64,000 nt of DNA, from assembly GCA_023376005.1 (NCBI GenBank), contig CM042179.1, forward strand, positions 21,991,906-22,055,905, in the 5' to 3' direction. Shown here piece by piece: positions 1-10,035 of this stretch. A program made the translations under genes and the position numbers. This stretch comes from Doryteuthis pealeii (lineage: Eukaryota > Mollusca > Cephalopoda > Myopsida > Loliginidae). How positions within the stretch are numbered: position 1 is the first letter of the stretch; every line of letters starts with the position of its first letter. A model generated the notes under the pieces. The model ran no database searches. It saw only the letters and a program-made list of their open reading frames with translations, and was not told the origin of the DNA.

Positions 1-470
1 CAGGTATTTCTTGTCGGACTCAGGAACCTTCTTGGACTTGGGAACCTTCTTTTCGAACTCGGGAACTTTCTTATCGTAATTGGGAGCCATCACGGAACAT
101 TGAACCTAACCCTTTATTTTGTCCACGGGGGTATCCTGTTCTCATTCCGCTAACTATAGCTGGGGTAGGAGTTGTGTTAATTATTTTTCTATGTTACTGC
201 CTCTACCAGCTATGGTTAGCGGAATGAGAACAGGATACCCCCATGGACTAAATAAAGGGTTAGGTTCAAAGTCCCGTGTCTGAAAAGAAGGTTCCCGAGT
301 TCGAAAAGAAGGTTCCCGAGTCCGAAAAGAAATACCTGAAGAATGCCGGAGGGCATATTGGCCGAAACATTGTACAAATAACAATGAAGATGAGGACAAT
401 AGTCCGAATAACGCAGATAATACTAATCATCAAGCCTCATCTCAAACATTCAGAGAAATAATGAGTTAAG
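1..470. mobile_element. Penelope-like terminal-repeat foldback and tail
   Basis: Bases 1-338 form one long imperfect palindrome. CAGGTATTTCTTGTCGGACT at the left end mirrors the sequence ending AAATACCTG near 338, and an inner pair around 110-168 and 201-258 (GGGTATCCTGTTCTCATTCC and its complement) is almost perfect. It is followed by CTGAAGA...GCCGAAACATTGTAC and then GATGAGGACAATAGTCCGAATAACGCAGATAATACTAAT. That tail recurs at 20.1, 40.6, 59.8 and 61.5 kb. The CTGAAGA/GAAAC spacing resembles the hammerhead-bearing ends of Penelope-like elements, but I could not pair stem I here. The short reading frames across it are by-products of the palindrome. Confidence 0.6.
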
Positions 471-1293
471 AGTTCTACTTTTTTATATTGCTTTAATAAA
501 TAAAACCAATGTGTAAAAAAAGTTCTAAGACATTTTATGAAATGATTTGTAACCAATAAAGAAGTTAGCATCTGCCTTAATTAATTTCCTCACTGAATGC
601 TTCTAAAATTTAATGATTATCTGCCAAATTTGTTGGGAGAGCAACAGTCAAAACTTGCCCCCAGACTCTTTATTTCAATCAATCAAAAGATGCAATTGCA
701 TAAACCCTAAAAGATGCCCATTAGGTGGCAATTGCCAAGCAGAAGATATAATATAGCATAATATCTTTTTTCAGCTAGTATATTAGGTCTGAGACCTGTC
801 AGCTGTTCCTTATATTCCAAATATTAATCTTATTTCCAAAGAATATTTATAATATTTCTACAGATTATCCAAACTTGCCTTAAAGGAGTTCAGAGATGGA
901 GCATTTACTATTGATGATAGTAGTTCATTCCATGAATTCACCATACTGTTACTAAAATAATTTTGCCTTAGATTTGTTTTGCCTATAATTTACAAAGCTG
1001 TAGTGAGAAATGACAAATATGAAGAAGATAATAACATAAGAGTTTATATTGGAAGTGAAGAAAATATTCCATCATACATAAGGGTTTCAAATAGAAAATA
1101 TTGCAATGATACTGTTGGTTAGCCATGTGTGTAGATTTAAAGAAAATATAAATAATTTGCTCATCATCAAATGTGAAATGACTAAAAAACATGTCAATAT
1201 CAAAAAGTGAATAAGATCAATATGTATACTTTGAATTCAGAATATTTGGGGGGTTGGGAAATAATAGTAATAATTAGAAATATTAATACTTAC
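471..1293. other. Intronic sequence, nothing recognised
   Basis: AT-rich sequence downstream of the last visible neurobeachin exon, hence the 5' part of the following intron. I found no exon-like conserved frame, RNA gene or named repeat in it. Confidence 0.5.
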
Positions 1294-1434
1294 ATTAAGC
1301 ATCAAAGCATGTGGAGAATGGACAAAATAAGAGGTGTTGCCTTTTGGTGAGGACTCTAAACACAATTGGCTATCACAGGCAATAGGATTGTACATAAAAA
1401 CAATGGATGAAGTAATACGACCTTCATACAGAAC
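1294..1434 (-). CDS. NBEA: Neurobeachin exon (47 codons), helical segment after the lectin-like domain
   Basis: The exon is bounded by TTTTTCAG (acceptor; CTG at 1435-1437 on the plus strand) and GTAAGT (donor, 1288-1293). It encodes [17 protein letters not shown], then [10 protein letters not shown] and [11 protein letters not shown]. The signature LCLESSPK...[10 protein letters not shown] is nearly invariant in neurobeachin and LRBA, where it is followed by a DVKA... helix, so the next exon lies beyond the left edge. Length is exactly 141 nt, phase 0 at both ends. The final residue Asn replaces the Gln usual in vertebrates. This is the most 3' exon in the window. Confidence 0.93.
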
Positions 1435-1516
1435 CTGAAAAATAAAAAGAAGAGATATCTTTAGATGATAAAAAGTTATAGAATACAATTCTATATTTAA
1501 TATCAAAATAAGAATA

Positions 1517-1678
1517 AACACACGTACACATTTCTTTTCCCAAACTTAAAGGAAAGAAATTAAAACAAACACACAACACAATCCTTTTCCCAAACTTAAG
1601 GAAGAGAGATTAAAAACAAACACATGAACACAATCCTTTTCCTAAACTTAAGGAAAAGAGATTAAAACAAATGTTTAT
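1517..1678. repeat. Tandem repeat, ~54-bp unit, three copies
   Basis: Three consecutive copies of CACAATCCTTTTCCCAAACTTAAGGAA...GATTAAAACAAACACA. Each unit carries a small inverted repeat (CCTTTTCC...GGAAAAG). It lies in the intron just upstream of the 1294-1434 exon. Confidence 0.75.
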
Positions 1679-2395
1679 ATATTGGTCAAAGTTTGATTGG
1701 AGGAATCAGTGTGCTTTCAACTACTACGTTCATTTGCACCAAAAAATTAATTACTTTCTGATCCCACTGAGTATCATAAAACAAAGAGAAGAAAACAATT
1801 ACACAGACTTCATCTTGCCATCAAACAGGACACACACCGGACAACAACAAACAGATATCTGCGGGGATGATTCACTAACATCAAGACAAACAAGCACCCT
1901 TCTGAGTCACAAGCTGACTACTAGAATTTACCATTCACTCGTACCACCTCGTTAAACATCAGGAATCAATTTCATCAGGTCGTATATTACAAACTTAATT
2001 TTCATTTCTGTCCATATCTAATCGAACTTTGACGACTACATAAACATTTCACATTTCTTAACATACTTTTCCAAAGCTCTACACATGAACTTTTACATTA
2101 CAATTTTGTTGATTATTAAAATTTATTCTCTGTCATTAATAATAATAATGCTCGCTCCTACAAAGTTAATAAAATTAGATAATATATACGAAAAAATGAA
2201 ATAAATATGGTTTTAAATCACAATATTGTTTACAGGATGATTATAAAAAAAACTAAAGTTTTGTAAGCAGATCCTTGTTTTAGATAATCATTTTTGTTTT
2301 AACTATTCAACATTTTTTAAACAGCAAGTTTACTGATTTATATAGTTGAAAGAATAAGTAATTCCAGTTATCTTGATCAATCTATAAAAAAAGTA

Positions 2396-2639
2396 AAGTA
2401 AAGTCGATGGGGCGGCCTAAAGTCGGTATCAGCCAGTCAGCGAGGGAGTCTATCCCTTTTCAATAGCGCTAGACCAAGGAGATTGTTTTAGCATCTGAGG
2501 TGGAGCACCACACCTACCATCAGCTCCTTTACCGCACAGATCCCTGTGCTACTCATATGCTGAGTTGGCGTGGACCGGTACCGAACTAGGAACCTTGTGG
2601 TTTCTAGCCGAACACTCTACTCTACTCTAACCTGGCCAT
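2396..2639 (-). mobile_element. SINE family 1 (tRNA-derived), full-length, minus
   Basis: Read on the minus strand it begins GGCCAGGTTAGAGTAGAGT and continues CGGCTAGAAACCACAAGGTTCCTAGTTCGGTACCGGTCC. This is an A-box-like head (degraded in this copy), a B-box-like GTTCGGTACC, then the family body (GAGTAGCACAGGGATCTGTG, GGAGCTGATGGTAGGTGTGG, CTAGCGCTATTGAAAAGGG, AGTCGGCCGCCCC-type end). The same element recurs about 14 times in the window. Octopus tRNA-derived SINEs of this kind are known; the exact family name was not checked. Confidence 0.85.
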
Positions 2640-3099
2640 TATGATCAATCTATAAAAAATAGAATTTCAATGAATTCGGAAATAAACACTATAGATGGGA
2701 AAATTAACAAAAGATTCAGGATCAAATCATTTTTCTATTAAAAAATAGTTCAAAAATTTGTCCCAAATGCTGTTTCATAAAATCTTTAGTATTTAAATAT
2801 ATCTGAACACCAACAGATTGCAGTCACATTATATAAATTTGTTATGATATATTATGAATCTTTTAAGAAAATACAATATTTCATATAGAAAAATAAATAT
2901 GAAAAAGAATTAAGATGAAAACTATAAAATTTAAAAGAATCATACCAACATATTGATACTATTAAGAATTGTTTGGTTATTGACACCAGTTGAATGAAAA
3001 ATAACCAAACAATTTTACTTGTTTTGAATGAGAGTAGTTAAATCTAAAAGATATTTAGTTTAAATCTAATTAAGAAGCACCAGTCTATTTTTAAAAAAT

Positions 3100-3660
3100 T
3101 GAAATAGATCTCTAAGTAGACCTGAGCTTATTCTAGTAGTGACCAGGTTTGAATTCAGAGTTTTCCTTCTCCTAGACTGGTTGCCTAACCAAGGTTAAAG
3201 AGCCCATAGATCACTAAGAAGGCCTGAGACTATTCTAGTAGTAACCAGGTTTGAATTCAGAGTTTTCCTTCTCCTAGACTGGTTGCCTAACCAAGGTTAA
3301 AGAGCCCAGTGAAATAGATCACTAAGAAGGCCTGAGACTATTCTAGTAGTAACCAGGTTTGAATTCAGAGTTTTCCTTCTCCTAGACTGGTTGCCTAACC
3401 AAGGTTAAAGAGCCCAGTGAAATAGATCACTAAGTAGGCCTGAGACTATTCTAGTAGTAACCAGGTTTGAAGTTTCCTTCTCTTAGACTGGTTGCCTAAC
3501 CACAGTTAAAGAGCCCAGTCTGCCCTGCTATTTACCCATAGCTGGAGGGAGTATAGTTGGTTTCATACCTTTCTCAAGGTATTAGCACTATGTGAACTGT
3601 GGCTTTGTCCAAGAATTGAACTCAGGTCGATGGGTCCATTTCCAATGACTAACCAGGACA
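3100..3660 (-). mobile_element. SINE family 2 with its 3' body amplified about four times in tandem
   Basis: On the minus strand the tRNA-like head (GAGTTCAATTCTTGG, ATGGACCCATCGACC) lies near 3650. The body segment 'loop' AATTCAAACCTGGTTACTAC...CTCTTTAACCTTGG is repeated at about 108-bp spacing between 3104 and 3510. Successive units differ by only a few bases, and the last lacks a short GAATTCAGAG stretch. A normal single-copy body is seen in the other members, so the array arose inside this insertion. Confidence 0.8.
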
Positions 3661-4474
3661 CCACTAAGAAAGTGGAAATATGTTTTTAGGCAGGTAAGGA
3701 ACAAAATACAAAGAAATTGCTTAATTGCTTATATTACTAAATTGGTCAAATGAGGAAATTATGTAGGTACTTGCCCAATCTGTTCACCAGTGGTAGGATG
3801 TGACAGTAAGTCACAAGTATGGAATATCCAGTGAGGATTGAACACACTATTCAGTAGTAATGGATCTTTTACCACGATGGGAAACCCTAGTTGTAAAACT
3901 ATGTATAACAGCTAATATGGCACCAACAAATCAAGAGACAAATTAAGGGATTGTTTATAGGTGTGATTTACGTTTCAACAATACTAATAGCTTAGTTGCT
4001 AAAACAGTTGGTACATATAATTAGGCTTTCCTGAAGCAAAAGTTTTGTTTTATTTTTTATTATTCAATGGAGAAATAAAACAATCTGGAGGAGTAGAGAG
4101 GGTGGTGCTTTATTATAAATCAACTTGTTTTTATTTTTTCAAATTTGTAGGAGCTCGACTAAAGTTTACCTGTTCAGGTGTCATTTTCATTCTTATGTAA
4201 AGGTTTAAATTTAGACCACCCAATGTTGTTCTACCTATTTTTCGCAAGTTCTCTTCAGCAATATATAATTTTCTCTATAAGCAATAACTTTCTTCTTTCA
4301 AAATTACACATTCTGATGACTAGATAAACAAATTTCATGACATCATTATTTTTTTTAATTTTTAGAATGATAGCCTTGAGAATATAGTGGGTGTTAGTCA
4401 TGTAAATCACGTCAAAATGAATGATATAAGGAGTGACTTTGGAATACCAAATAAAATTACTGATATTATCAGGA

Positions 4475-4555
4475 AGAAAAAGAAGAAAAAGAAAAAAGAA
4501 GAAAAAAGAAAAAAGAAAAAAGAAAAAAGAAAAAAAAGAAACAAAAAGAAAAAGA

Positions 4556-4596
<41 letters not shown>
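4475..4596. repeat. Purine-rich (GAAAAA)n run followed by (AAT)n
   Basis: A strand-asymmetric A/G run at about 4475-4556 passes directly into (AAT)n to about 4594. The leucine/phenylalanine-rich reading frame on the opposite strand is a translation of this simple sequence and is not a gene. Confidence 0.9.
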
Positions 4597-4601
<5 letters not shown>

Positions 4602-4756
4602 TGAGAATAATTTTATCAAGAAATGTTATTTTTTTTAAATGAAGTTTTTTTAAAATAGATATACTTCCATATTTTTTCCCTTAATAAATGTTAATAAAAG
4701 AAGTTATAAGTGTAAAAACAAAGGGAATTAATAGAAAGTTTTATAAATATACTCAC

Positions 4757-4813
4757 TCTTCTCGTGTTTTCTGAAAGAACTGTAGAGTTTTCATTGTCAA
4801 AACGGAATTGGCT
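4757..4813 (-). CDS. NBEA: Neurobeachin exon (19 codons), short linker exon
   Basis: A short exon of 57 nt between an acceptor TTTCAG (plus-strand CTG at 4814-4816) and donor GTGAGT (4751-4756). It encodes SQFRFDNENSTVLSENTRR, phase 0 on both sides. In neurobeachin and LRBA the corresponding stretch links ...LGPGYK to the LYDGK/LYEGR motif and contains the F-x-x-E/N-x-x..LAE-H pattern. Both neighbours here match (GPGYK in the upstream exon, VLYEGR in the downstream one), so the assignment is firm despite low sequence identity. Being a multiple of three it could be skipped without a frameshift; nothing in the sequence shows that it is. Confidence 0.88.
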
Positions 4814-5018
4814 CTGAAAGGAAAAGATGGGATTATGAAAAACTTGGTAGCTGCTTTTTAAGAAGTTCATTCATTTTAGTTCATTTACAAATAATTCAGG
4901 TTACACATGCACATAGAAGAAAAAAAACAAGATCAACACTTTTGCTTGGTAGATTTATTTTATCTTATTCTACAATAGATGTAAGGATAGCCTAGGCTTT
5001 TAGTTGGTTTTACAGTAT

Positions 5019-5570
5019 GTCAACCCTTGTTGGGTTATTTTAGGCCAAAGTCTGGTCAATCAGTTGGTCATGCCAAGTCATTGAGCACCTTTTTGATTTC
5101 CATGTTTCTAACACATGTAAGCATGCCTACAAAGTCAGAAAACAGCATCGGTCACATGACTTTCGGAAACATTTTTTCATGCTCAGAATTGCTGAGGCAT
5201 GGAATAAGCTGCCTGTGTCCGTTGTGGGCTGCTGAAATACTGCATCTTTCAAAGCCTCCATGCTTCCTGTAGTCCGCCAACACTATACCTGATACCCTCT
5301 CCACACACATATGCATGCACGCGCACACATACATGTATATTATTACTGTACACTATTCATGTTCCTGACACTAATACATTTTCTATGTACTAGACATGAG
5401 ACTTTGATGAGTTGTGGTGCACCTAAGTACTGTACACATACATGTATATTATTACTGTACACTATTCATGTTCCTGACACTAATACATTATTCTATGTAC
5501 TAGACATGAGACTTTGATGAGTTGTGGGGCACCTGAGCACTGTACACAATAAGTTTCATTATCATAACAT
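5019..5570 (+). mobile_element. Non-LTR retrotransposon 3' end (CR1/jockey-like), truncated
   Basis: Bases 5140-5310 encode, with a few breaks, a relic of the C-terminal LINE motif (FRNIFSCSELLRHGISCLCPLW... SFKAS.LPVVR.HYT). A better-preserved relative lies at 12165-12340. A 3' UTR follows, containing GACATGAGACTTTGATGAGTTGTGG...CACTGTACACAATAA. A ~120-bp piece of the UTR (TGTACACATACATGTATATTATTACTG...) is duplicated in tandem at about 5330-5420 and 5433-5540. At the left edge, 5019-5062 resembles the reverse complement of the short-element tail motif described at 9040-9447. Confidence 0.7.
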
Positions 5571-5970
5571 CTATATGATTGTCCCAACCCTATTTTCCTT
5601 ATGGCAACCTTTTTTTATTATGTGTTAGATGGCAGTGTCTTAGTGTCCTGGATATGAAATTAAACTGCATTTAATGAAGTTTCAATTCTAGAGTTCTGGG
5701 GAGTGTCCCTTCATCGCCATTACCCCCAGGTCCACTCTGACCCAGAGTGGTAGTACCTGTTAGGGTCCTATCTATGAGTTAAATAGATTAAAAAAATGAT
5801 TTCTATAAAAATAAATCTGTAAAGCAAAACTGATTATCAACTGTTGTTGTCCCACTGTAACAATTTGTTTAAAAATGAACTATTTACCTACAAACTATCC
5901 CCATACAAATATATACAAAAAAAATGATTTGGCATTAAATAAACCACAGGTTTGATATGTATGTTCTACC
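5570..5970 (+). mobile_element. Short retroelement family 3, plus orientation
   Basis: Diverged copy of the element defined at 9040-9447, read in the opposite direction: CCCAACCCTATTTTCCTTATGGCAA, TAAACTGCATTTAATGAAG, ATTACCCCCAGGTCCACTCTGACCCAGAGTGGTAGTACCTGTTAGGGTCC. It is followed by the tail motif GGCATTAAATAAACCACAGGTTTGATATG at about 5931-5960. The tail identifies this as the sense strand. Confidence 0.7.
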
Positions 5971-6397
5971 TACAACACCCAACCCAGGTGGGAGTTTGCT
6001 TGGGGCAGGTTTCATGAAAATTGACATGTAGTAGAGAGGGGTCTCCATATAATAGATGGGGAGGGGGAAACTAGCACCATCCCTGCTATATATTACATTA
6101 CATATATTACAGGAGAGGCATGATTACCACACTGTTTCAAACTATGAATGGGAAAATTACAGTTTCTCTCTAACTTTTCTTTCTGAAGAAATAAATTAAT
6201 GATTCTTTCAACTTTTACTGTCTGGTAGTCAGTAAATTTCTGATAAAAAATCTTGTTGGGAATTTTTACATACAGCTGTCAAAACTTTCACTCCCTTCTA
6301 TGTATTCAAAATCATTGAAGCTTATACAGGCTAATAAGTGTTTGTACTTGTCTATTATTTTCTACTTATAATTGTTGACACTCCTTGGTAAATGTCA

Positions 6398-6640
6398 GAA
6401 AATGGATTTAAACTGATTTTTTTGTATACCAGTGGATTTAAACTGATTTTTTTGTATACCAGTGGATTTAAACTGATTTTTTTGTATACCAGTGGATTTA
6501 AACTGATTTTTTTGTATACCAGTGGATTTAAACTGATTTTTTTTATACCAGTGGATTTAAACTGATTTTTTTTATACCAGTGGATTTAAACTGATTTTTT
6601 TTATACCAGTGATTTAAACTGATTTTTTATACCATATAAA
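6398..6640. repeat. Tandem repeat, 30-bp unit, about eight copies
   Basis: Unit AGTGGATTTAAACTGATTTT plus TTTGTATACC. The first four copies are identical and 30 bp long; later ones lose one or two bases in the T run. The gradient of decay from left to right suggests recent expansion at the left side. Confidence 0.92.
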
Positions 6641-6964
6641 ATATAATGGTATAAAGATAAAGTTATTAATACATTCAAAAATGAATAAAAATAAAAATTA
6701 AATTAATGATGATTATGATAATATTTTTCCGTTAAGCGGATATGATTGAAATAGAATATCTATATTAAGTTGTATCCAATTATCAAGTGTGTAAAGGAGC
6801 ACCTGATTTAGATAAAAACTTGTAACTAAAAAAGTGAATTGCAACACTACAATTATCTAGACAGACACCAAGAAAAAAATTAGAGAGAAATTTAATACTG
6901 CATACTAAATAGTCACCCCATAAAAGTATCTTATTCTTCAAACAGCTTTTGATTAACCTATGTT

Positions 6965-6966
<2 letters not shown>

Positions 6967-7004
<38 letters not shown>
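6967..7004. repeat. (TG)n microsatellite
   Basis: Nineteen uninterrupted TG dinucleotides. Confidence 0.97.
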
Positions 7005-7005
<1 letters not shown>

Positions 7006-7034
7006 AAGCTATATCAAGTTTAAAAACTGATTTA

Positions 7035-7294
7035 TAATGTGCATCTTAGGTATGACATTAAACTGCATATAATGGTGAGGTTCTAATTTTGAAGCTCAAG
7101 GGAGTGTGAAATACTCTTTCATTGCCATTACTCCCAGATCCACTATGACCCAGAGTGGTAGTACCTGTTAGAGTCCTTACTTTATCGCACAGATCCCTGT
7201 GCTACTCATATGCTGAGTTGGCAAGGACCGGTATCGAACTAGGAACCTTGTGGTTTCTAGCCGAACACTCTACCGACTGAGCAAACCTGGCCCT
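7035..7294. mobile_element. Chimera: family-3 short element fused to SINE family 1
   Basis: Bases 7035-7165 are the middle of family 3 in plus orientation (GACATTAAACTGCATATAATGGTGAG ... CCCAGAGTGGTAGTACCTGTTAGAGTCC). Directly after, 7166-7294 is the head half of SINE 1 in minus orientation (ACAGATCCCTGTGCTACTCATATGCTGAG ... CTACCGACTGAGCAAACCTGGCCC). Both are truncated at the joint with no spacer, which fits template switching or one insertion truncated within another. Confidence 0.7.
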
Positions 7295-7299
7295 ATCAA

Positions 7300-7700
7300 T
7301 ATGTAAAAAGTATAATAATCTTGATTTAACTCACTCTCACTATTTTTTCTTTCTTTACTTATTTTCCTTTTTTCATCATGTTCGACTGAAACAGATTAGC
7401 ATTATTGCTAATCCCCTGTTTCCCCATCTCTTTCTTTCCTATTATATTTTTTCTATGTAGTATGTCTTTTTTCTTCTTTCTTTCTGATAAAAATGGAATG
7501 GTCCATTATTTAGCTGAGGTGACAACACTCATAAGAAATAAGAATTCAGCGAATAAGCAACACCAGGTTTTAGACTTTTGTATTTCATCTTTGACAGTCT
7601 CATTTTTAACCGGAGGATGTTGCAAAATGATAATGGTTAGAAGATTAAGGAACAAGAGTATTAATATACAGATTGATAATTATGACATACTGACACTTAT
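7300..7700. repeat. Unnamed interspersed repeat, uninterrupted copy
   Basis: AAAAAGTATAATAATCTTGATTTAA... through ...AAACAGATTAGC, TAGTATGTCTTTTTTCTTC, AAGAATTCAGCGAATAAGCAACACCAGG and AACCGGAGGATGTTGCA matches 62130-62770 in the same orientation. The 62-kb copy carries an extra ~250-bp insert absent here, so this copy shows the empty site. The 101-codon frame inside it has no recognisable domain and is not conserved in the other copy. Confidence 0.75.
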
Positions 7701-7782
7701 GTCAAAGTAATCTAGTGCTAAATAAGGGTTTGGATAACTGAATTTTTACTGTTGAATTGGATAGTAAGAAGGGCTTTTAAAG

Positions 7783-8155
7783 TTCAGGGATCTGTGCAGT
7801 AATGTGAGGAGCTGATGGTAGGTAGGCGCTCCACCTTAGTATATTAAGAAGGGCTTTTAAAGTTCAAGGCTTTTTAAAGCTTTTGACTTTTCAGATGTTG
7901 CACCTCCTGAGGAAGGTTTAGCTCAGTTGGTAGAGCGTCCACCTAGGAACCACAAGGTTCCTGGTTCGATACCAGCCCTCGCCAACTCAGTGTATGAGTA
8001 GCACAGGGATCTGTGCAGTAATGTGAGGAGCTGATGGTAGGTGTGGCACTCCACCTTAGACGCTAAAATAATCTCCTTGGTCTAGTGCAAGTGAAAAGGG
8101 GATAGACTCCCTTGCTGTCTGGCTGATACTGACATTAGGCCGCCCAGCCAATTTT
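7783..8155 (+). mobile_element. SINE family 1, full copy preceded by a partial duplicate
   Basis: The full copy starts at about 7913 (GGTTTAGCTCAGTTGGTAGAGCGTCC), has a B box CTGGTTCGATACCAGCCC, and ends at TTAGGCCGCCCAGCC near 8148. About 130 bp upstream, 7788-7845 repeats its middle (AGGGATCTGTGCAGTAATGTGAGGAGCTGATGGTAGGT). The flanking phrase AAGAAGGGCTTTTAAAGTTCA also occurs twice (7767 and 7848), so a local duplication produced it. Confidence 0.8.
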
Positions 8156-8282
8156 ACTTATTTTACTTATAGCATTCAATCATCTGAAGTATTTAATTTA
8201 GTTGTATAAGTTTAAGAAGTTTTAGAGAAGTCAAGAAAATGACAAGGTAAACAAACTTATCAGAATCTTTTTATATACATAC

Positions 8283-8429
8283 CTTGTAGCCAGGTCCGAG
8301 ACTGTATATAGCTGACACTTGATTTGCAGTGAGGTATTCATTGAATAGATAAACAGCAGACATTTGTCCACAAAACATGGTATCCGGATCTCCATCTGAA
8401 CTGGCTCCCAAAAAGCATTTGTCAAATGG
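8283..8429 (-). CDS. NBEA: Neurobeachin exon (49 codons), C-terminal half of the lectin-like domain
   Basis: Bounded by TTTTATAG (plus-strand CT at 8430-8431) and donor GTATGT (8277-8282). It encodes PFDKCFLGASSDGDP, DTMFCGQMSAVYLFNE and YLTANQVSAIYSLGPGYK. The FDKCFLG and FCGQM-x-AVYLF-x-E motifs followed by Q-x-x-AIY-x-LGPGYK are diagnostic of the neurobeachin/LRBA concanavalin-A-like domain: a beta strand with the conserved FCGQ turn, then the exit helix. Length 147 nt, phase 0. The acceptor has a modest pyrimidine tract (CTGTATCTATTTTATAG). Confidence 0.95.
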
Positions 8430-9039
8430 CTATAAAATAGATACAGAAAAAAAAAATTTTAAGTATTTAAAGATGTCTGTTAAGCTCAACATTGACTTAT
8501 ATCACATTTATAGAATTTATATAACAATTATATACAAATAAATAAAAAGAAGAACTATAATTAGCATTAGACAAGGAAATTTGATGGCACACACCTTCAA
8601 TTATGCAACATTGTAAACAAAACAGTATAGAAAAATGAACAAAAGGCTGCATCCTCCCATTCCCAAAGAAAGGCAACCTTGGAAGCACTAAAAACTATAG
8701 AGGTATAAATCTTGCTGCTAATGTTTATATGCCCTGCTTCTCAATTGTATCAGACTCAAAATTGAGAAAATTCTTAGAAAAAAATCAGCATGGTTATAAA
8801 AGAAATCAAATCAAAAACTTCTCAGATTCCGACTATTCATCAAATCACAATGTGAAAAAAAATCTTAAGGTAACACTTTTAATTGTAGATTTCTCCAAGG
8901 AATTTGACTCCATACACAGAGGGAAAATAGGGAAAACAGTTACCACAATAATGATTCTCTACAAAAATATGAAAGCAATGGTTTGCTCATCCAATGGCAT
9001 CGTTGATTTCTTTGACATAGTTCCTGGAGTCTTGCAAGG

Positions 9040-9447
9040 TTTGGTTTGATTTGTTTTGTTTTGTTTTATGGCATATCAACCTCAGTGGGTCATTTAATGC
9101 CAATAAAGTTTTGAAATAAATCAATTCTTAATGGATAATACAATTTTTTTATAAATACATTTTTCTATTTAACCCATAGATGGGACCCTAACAGGTACTA
9201 CCACTCCGGGTCAGAGTGGACCAGGGAGCAATGGTGATGAAGGGGTGCTCCACATTCCCCAAACCTCCAAAACTAGAACCTCACCATCAGATAGAGTTTA
9301 ACGTCATTCCCAGGACATGTAGACCCACAGCCACCGCCTTCTAGCACCCATATGATAAAAAGGAGTTGGGGCTTGCCATAAGGGCAATAGGGTTGGGAAA
9401 ATCATATAGGTGCTAGGGCTTGACGTGACCAGCCGATTAATCGGAGG
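9040..9447 (-). mobile_element. Short retroelement family 3 with 14-bp target-site duplication
   Basis: Inserted in the reverse-transcriptase pseudogene. GGAGTCTTGCAAGG occurs at 9026-9039 and again at 9448-9461, and removing the insert plus one repeat restores GVLQGDTL. On the minus strand the element ends with GGCATTAAATGACCCACTGAGGTTGATATGCC and a (CAAAA)n-like tail. This defines the 3' end and a retrotransposition mechanism. Five further copies are in this window (5570, 7035, 24985, 37998, 38575). The GGCAT...ATGCC ends of the tail can pair as a stem. Such shared tails are how SINEs borrow LINE machinery. Confidence 0.88.
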
Positions 9448-9555
9448 GGAGTCTTGCAAGGGGATACATTAATATTATTTCTATTCATAATCTGGCTAGA
9501 TTATGTATTACAAAACATCAATAGATCTAATGAAGGAAAATTGTTTCATACTAAA

Positions 9556-10035
9556 TGTTGTATACCTCTTTCCTTACTTCTATTCTTCTTCTGTTCGTCT
9601 TTTCTATCTTAGGTTCTTCTTCTAGCGTCGGGACTTCGTCTTAGGGACTTTGTGTCTGGTCTTCCATTGGGGATTTCTCTTTATCAGAAGCCCTGTGTCA
9701 TTGGTAGCTTTTAGATAATAACACAAGACTTCGATTTACTTAGATCATATTTTATTTTGAAATCCCCACCAGACTACCTGCGCAGATTGTGTTGGAGCGT
9801 ACATAACACGACTTACCACCGTCGTGGTCTTTGGCCGATCTGACTAAAAATCTCTTTCTAATCTAAACCGGAAGAGGGTCTTCTCCACCGATTCTCACGG
9901 TATCCTCCGGAAGGATCAGGACTGAAGTCAAGCCTTGTCATTCAATCCTTCAAGGCCGCTGGCTGAACTTATAACAGCCATTTCGGTTTCTACACTACTG
10001 TACATAAATATTAGGAATCCAATAATTATGTAACA
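9556..10035. mobile_element. Candidate solo LTR inside the LINE pseudogene
   Basis: A 480-bp segment interrupts the reverse-transcriptase frame between its SNEGKLFHT and YADD parts. It starts TGTTGTATACC and ends TATGTAACA (TGTT...AACA), and is flanked by TAAA on both sides (9552-9555 and 10036-10039). It is richer in CpG than its surroundings (GCGTCGGGACTTCGTC, TACCACCGTCGTGG). No coding sequence is seen. A solo LTR of a Ty3/gypsy-type element is the simplest reading. Confidence 0.6.

Noticed and set aside
339..400. Hammerhead at CTGAAGAATGCC...GCCGAAAC
   Set aside because: Core motifs are present, but stem I cannot pair and stem III is at most three pairs; kept only as a Penelope-related tail.
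4255..4602. 115-codon leucine/phenylalanine-rich frame as a signal-peptide protein
   Set aside because: It is the translation of the (GAAAAA)n/(AAT)n simple repeat.
7913..7985. Functional tRNA genes at SINE heads (also 15357, 53470, 57566)
   Set aside because: A and B boxes are present, but no complete cloverleaf (acceptor stem does not close) and each is fused to the constant SINE body.
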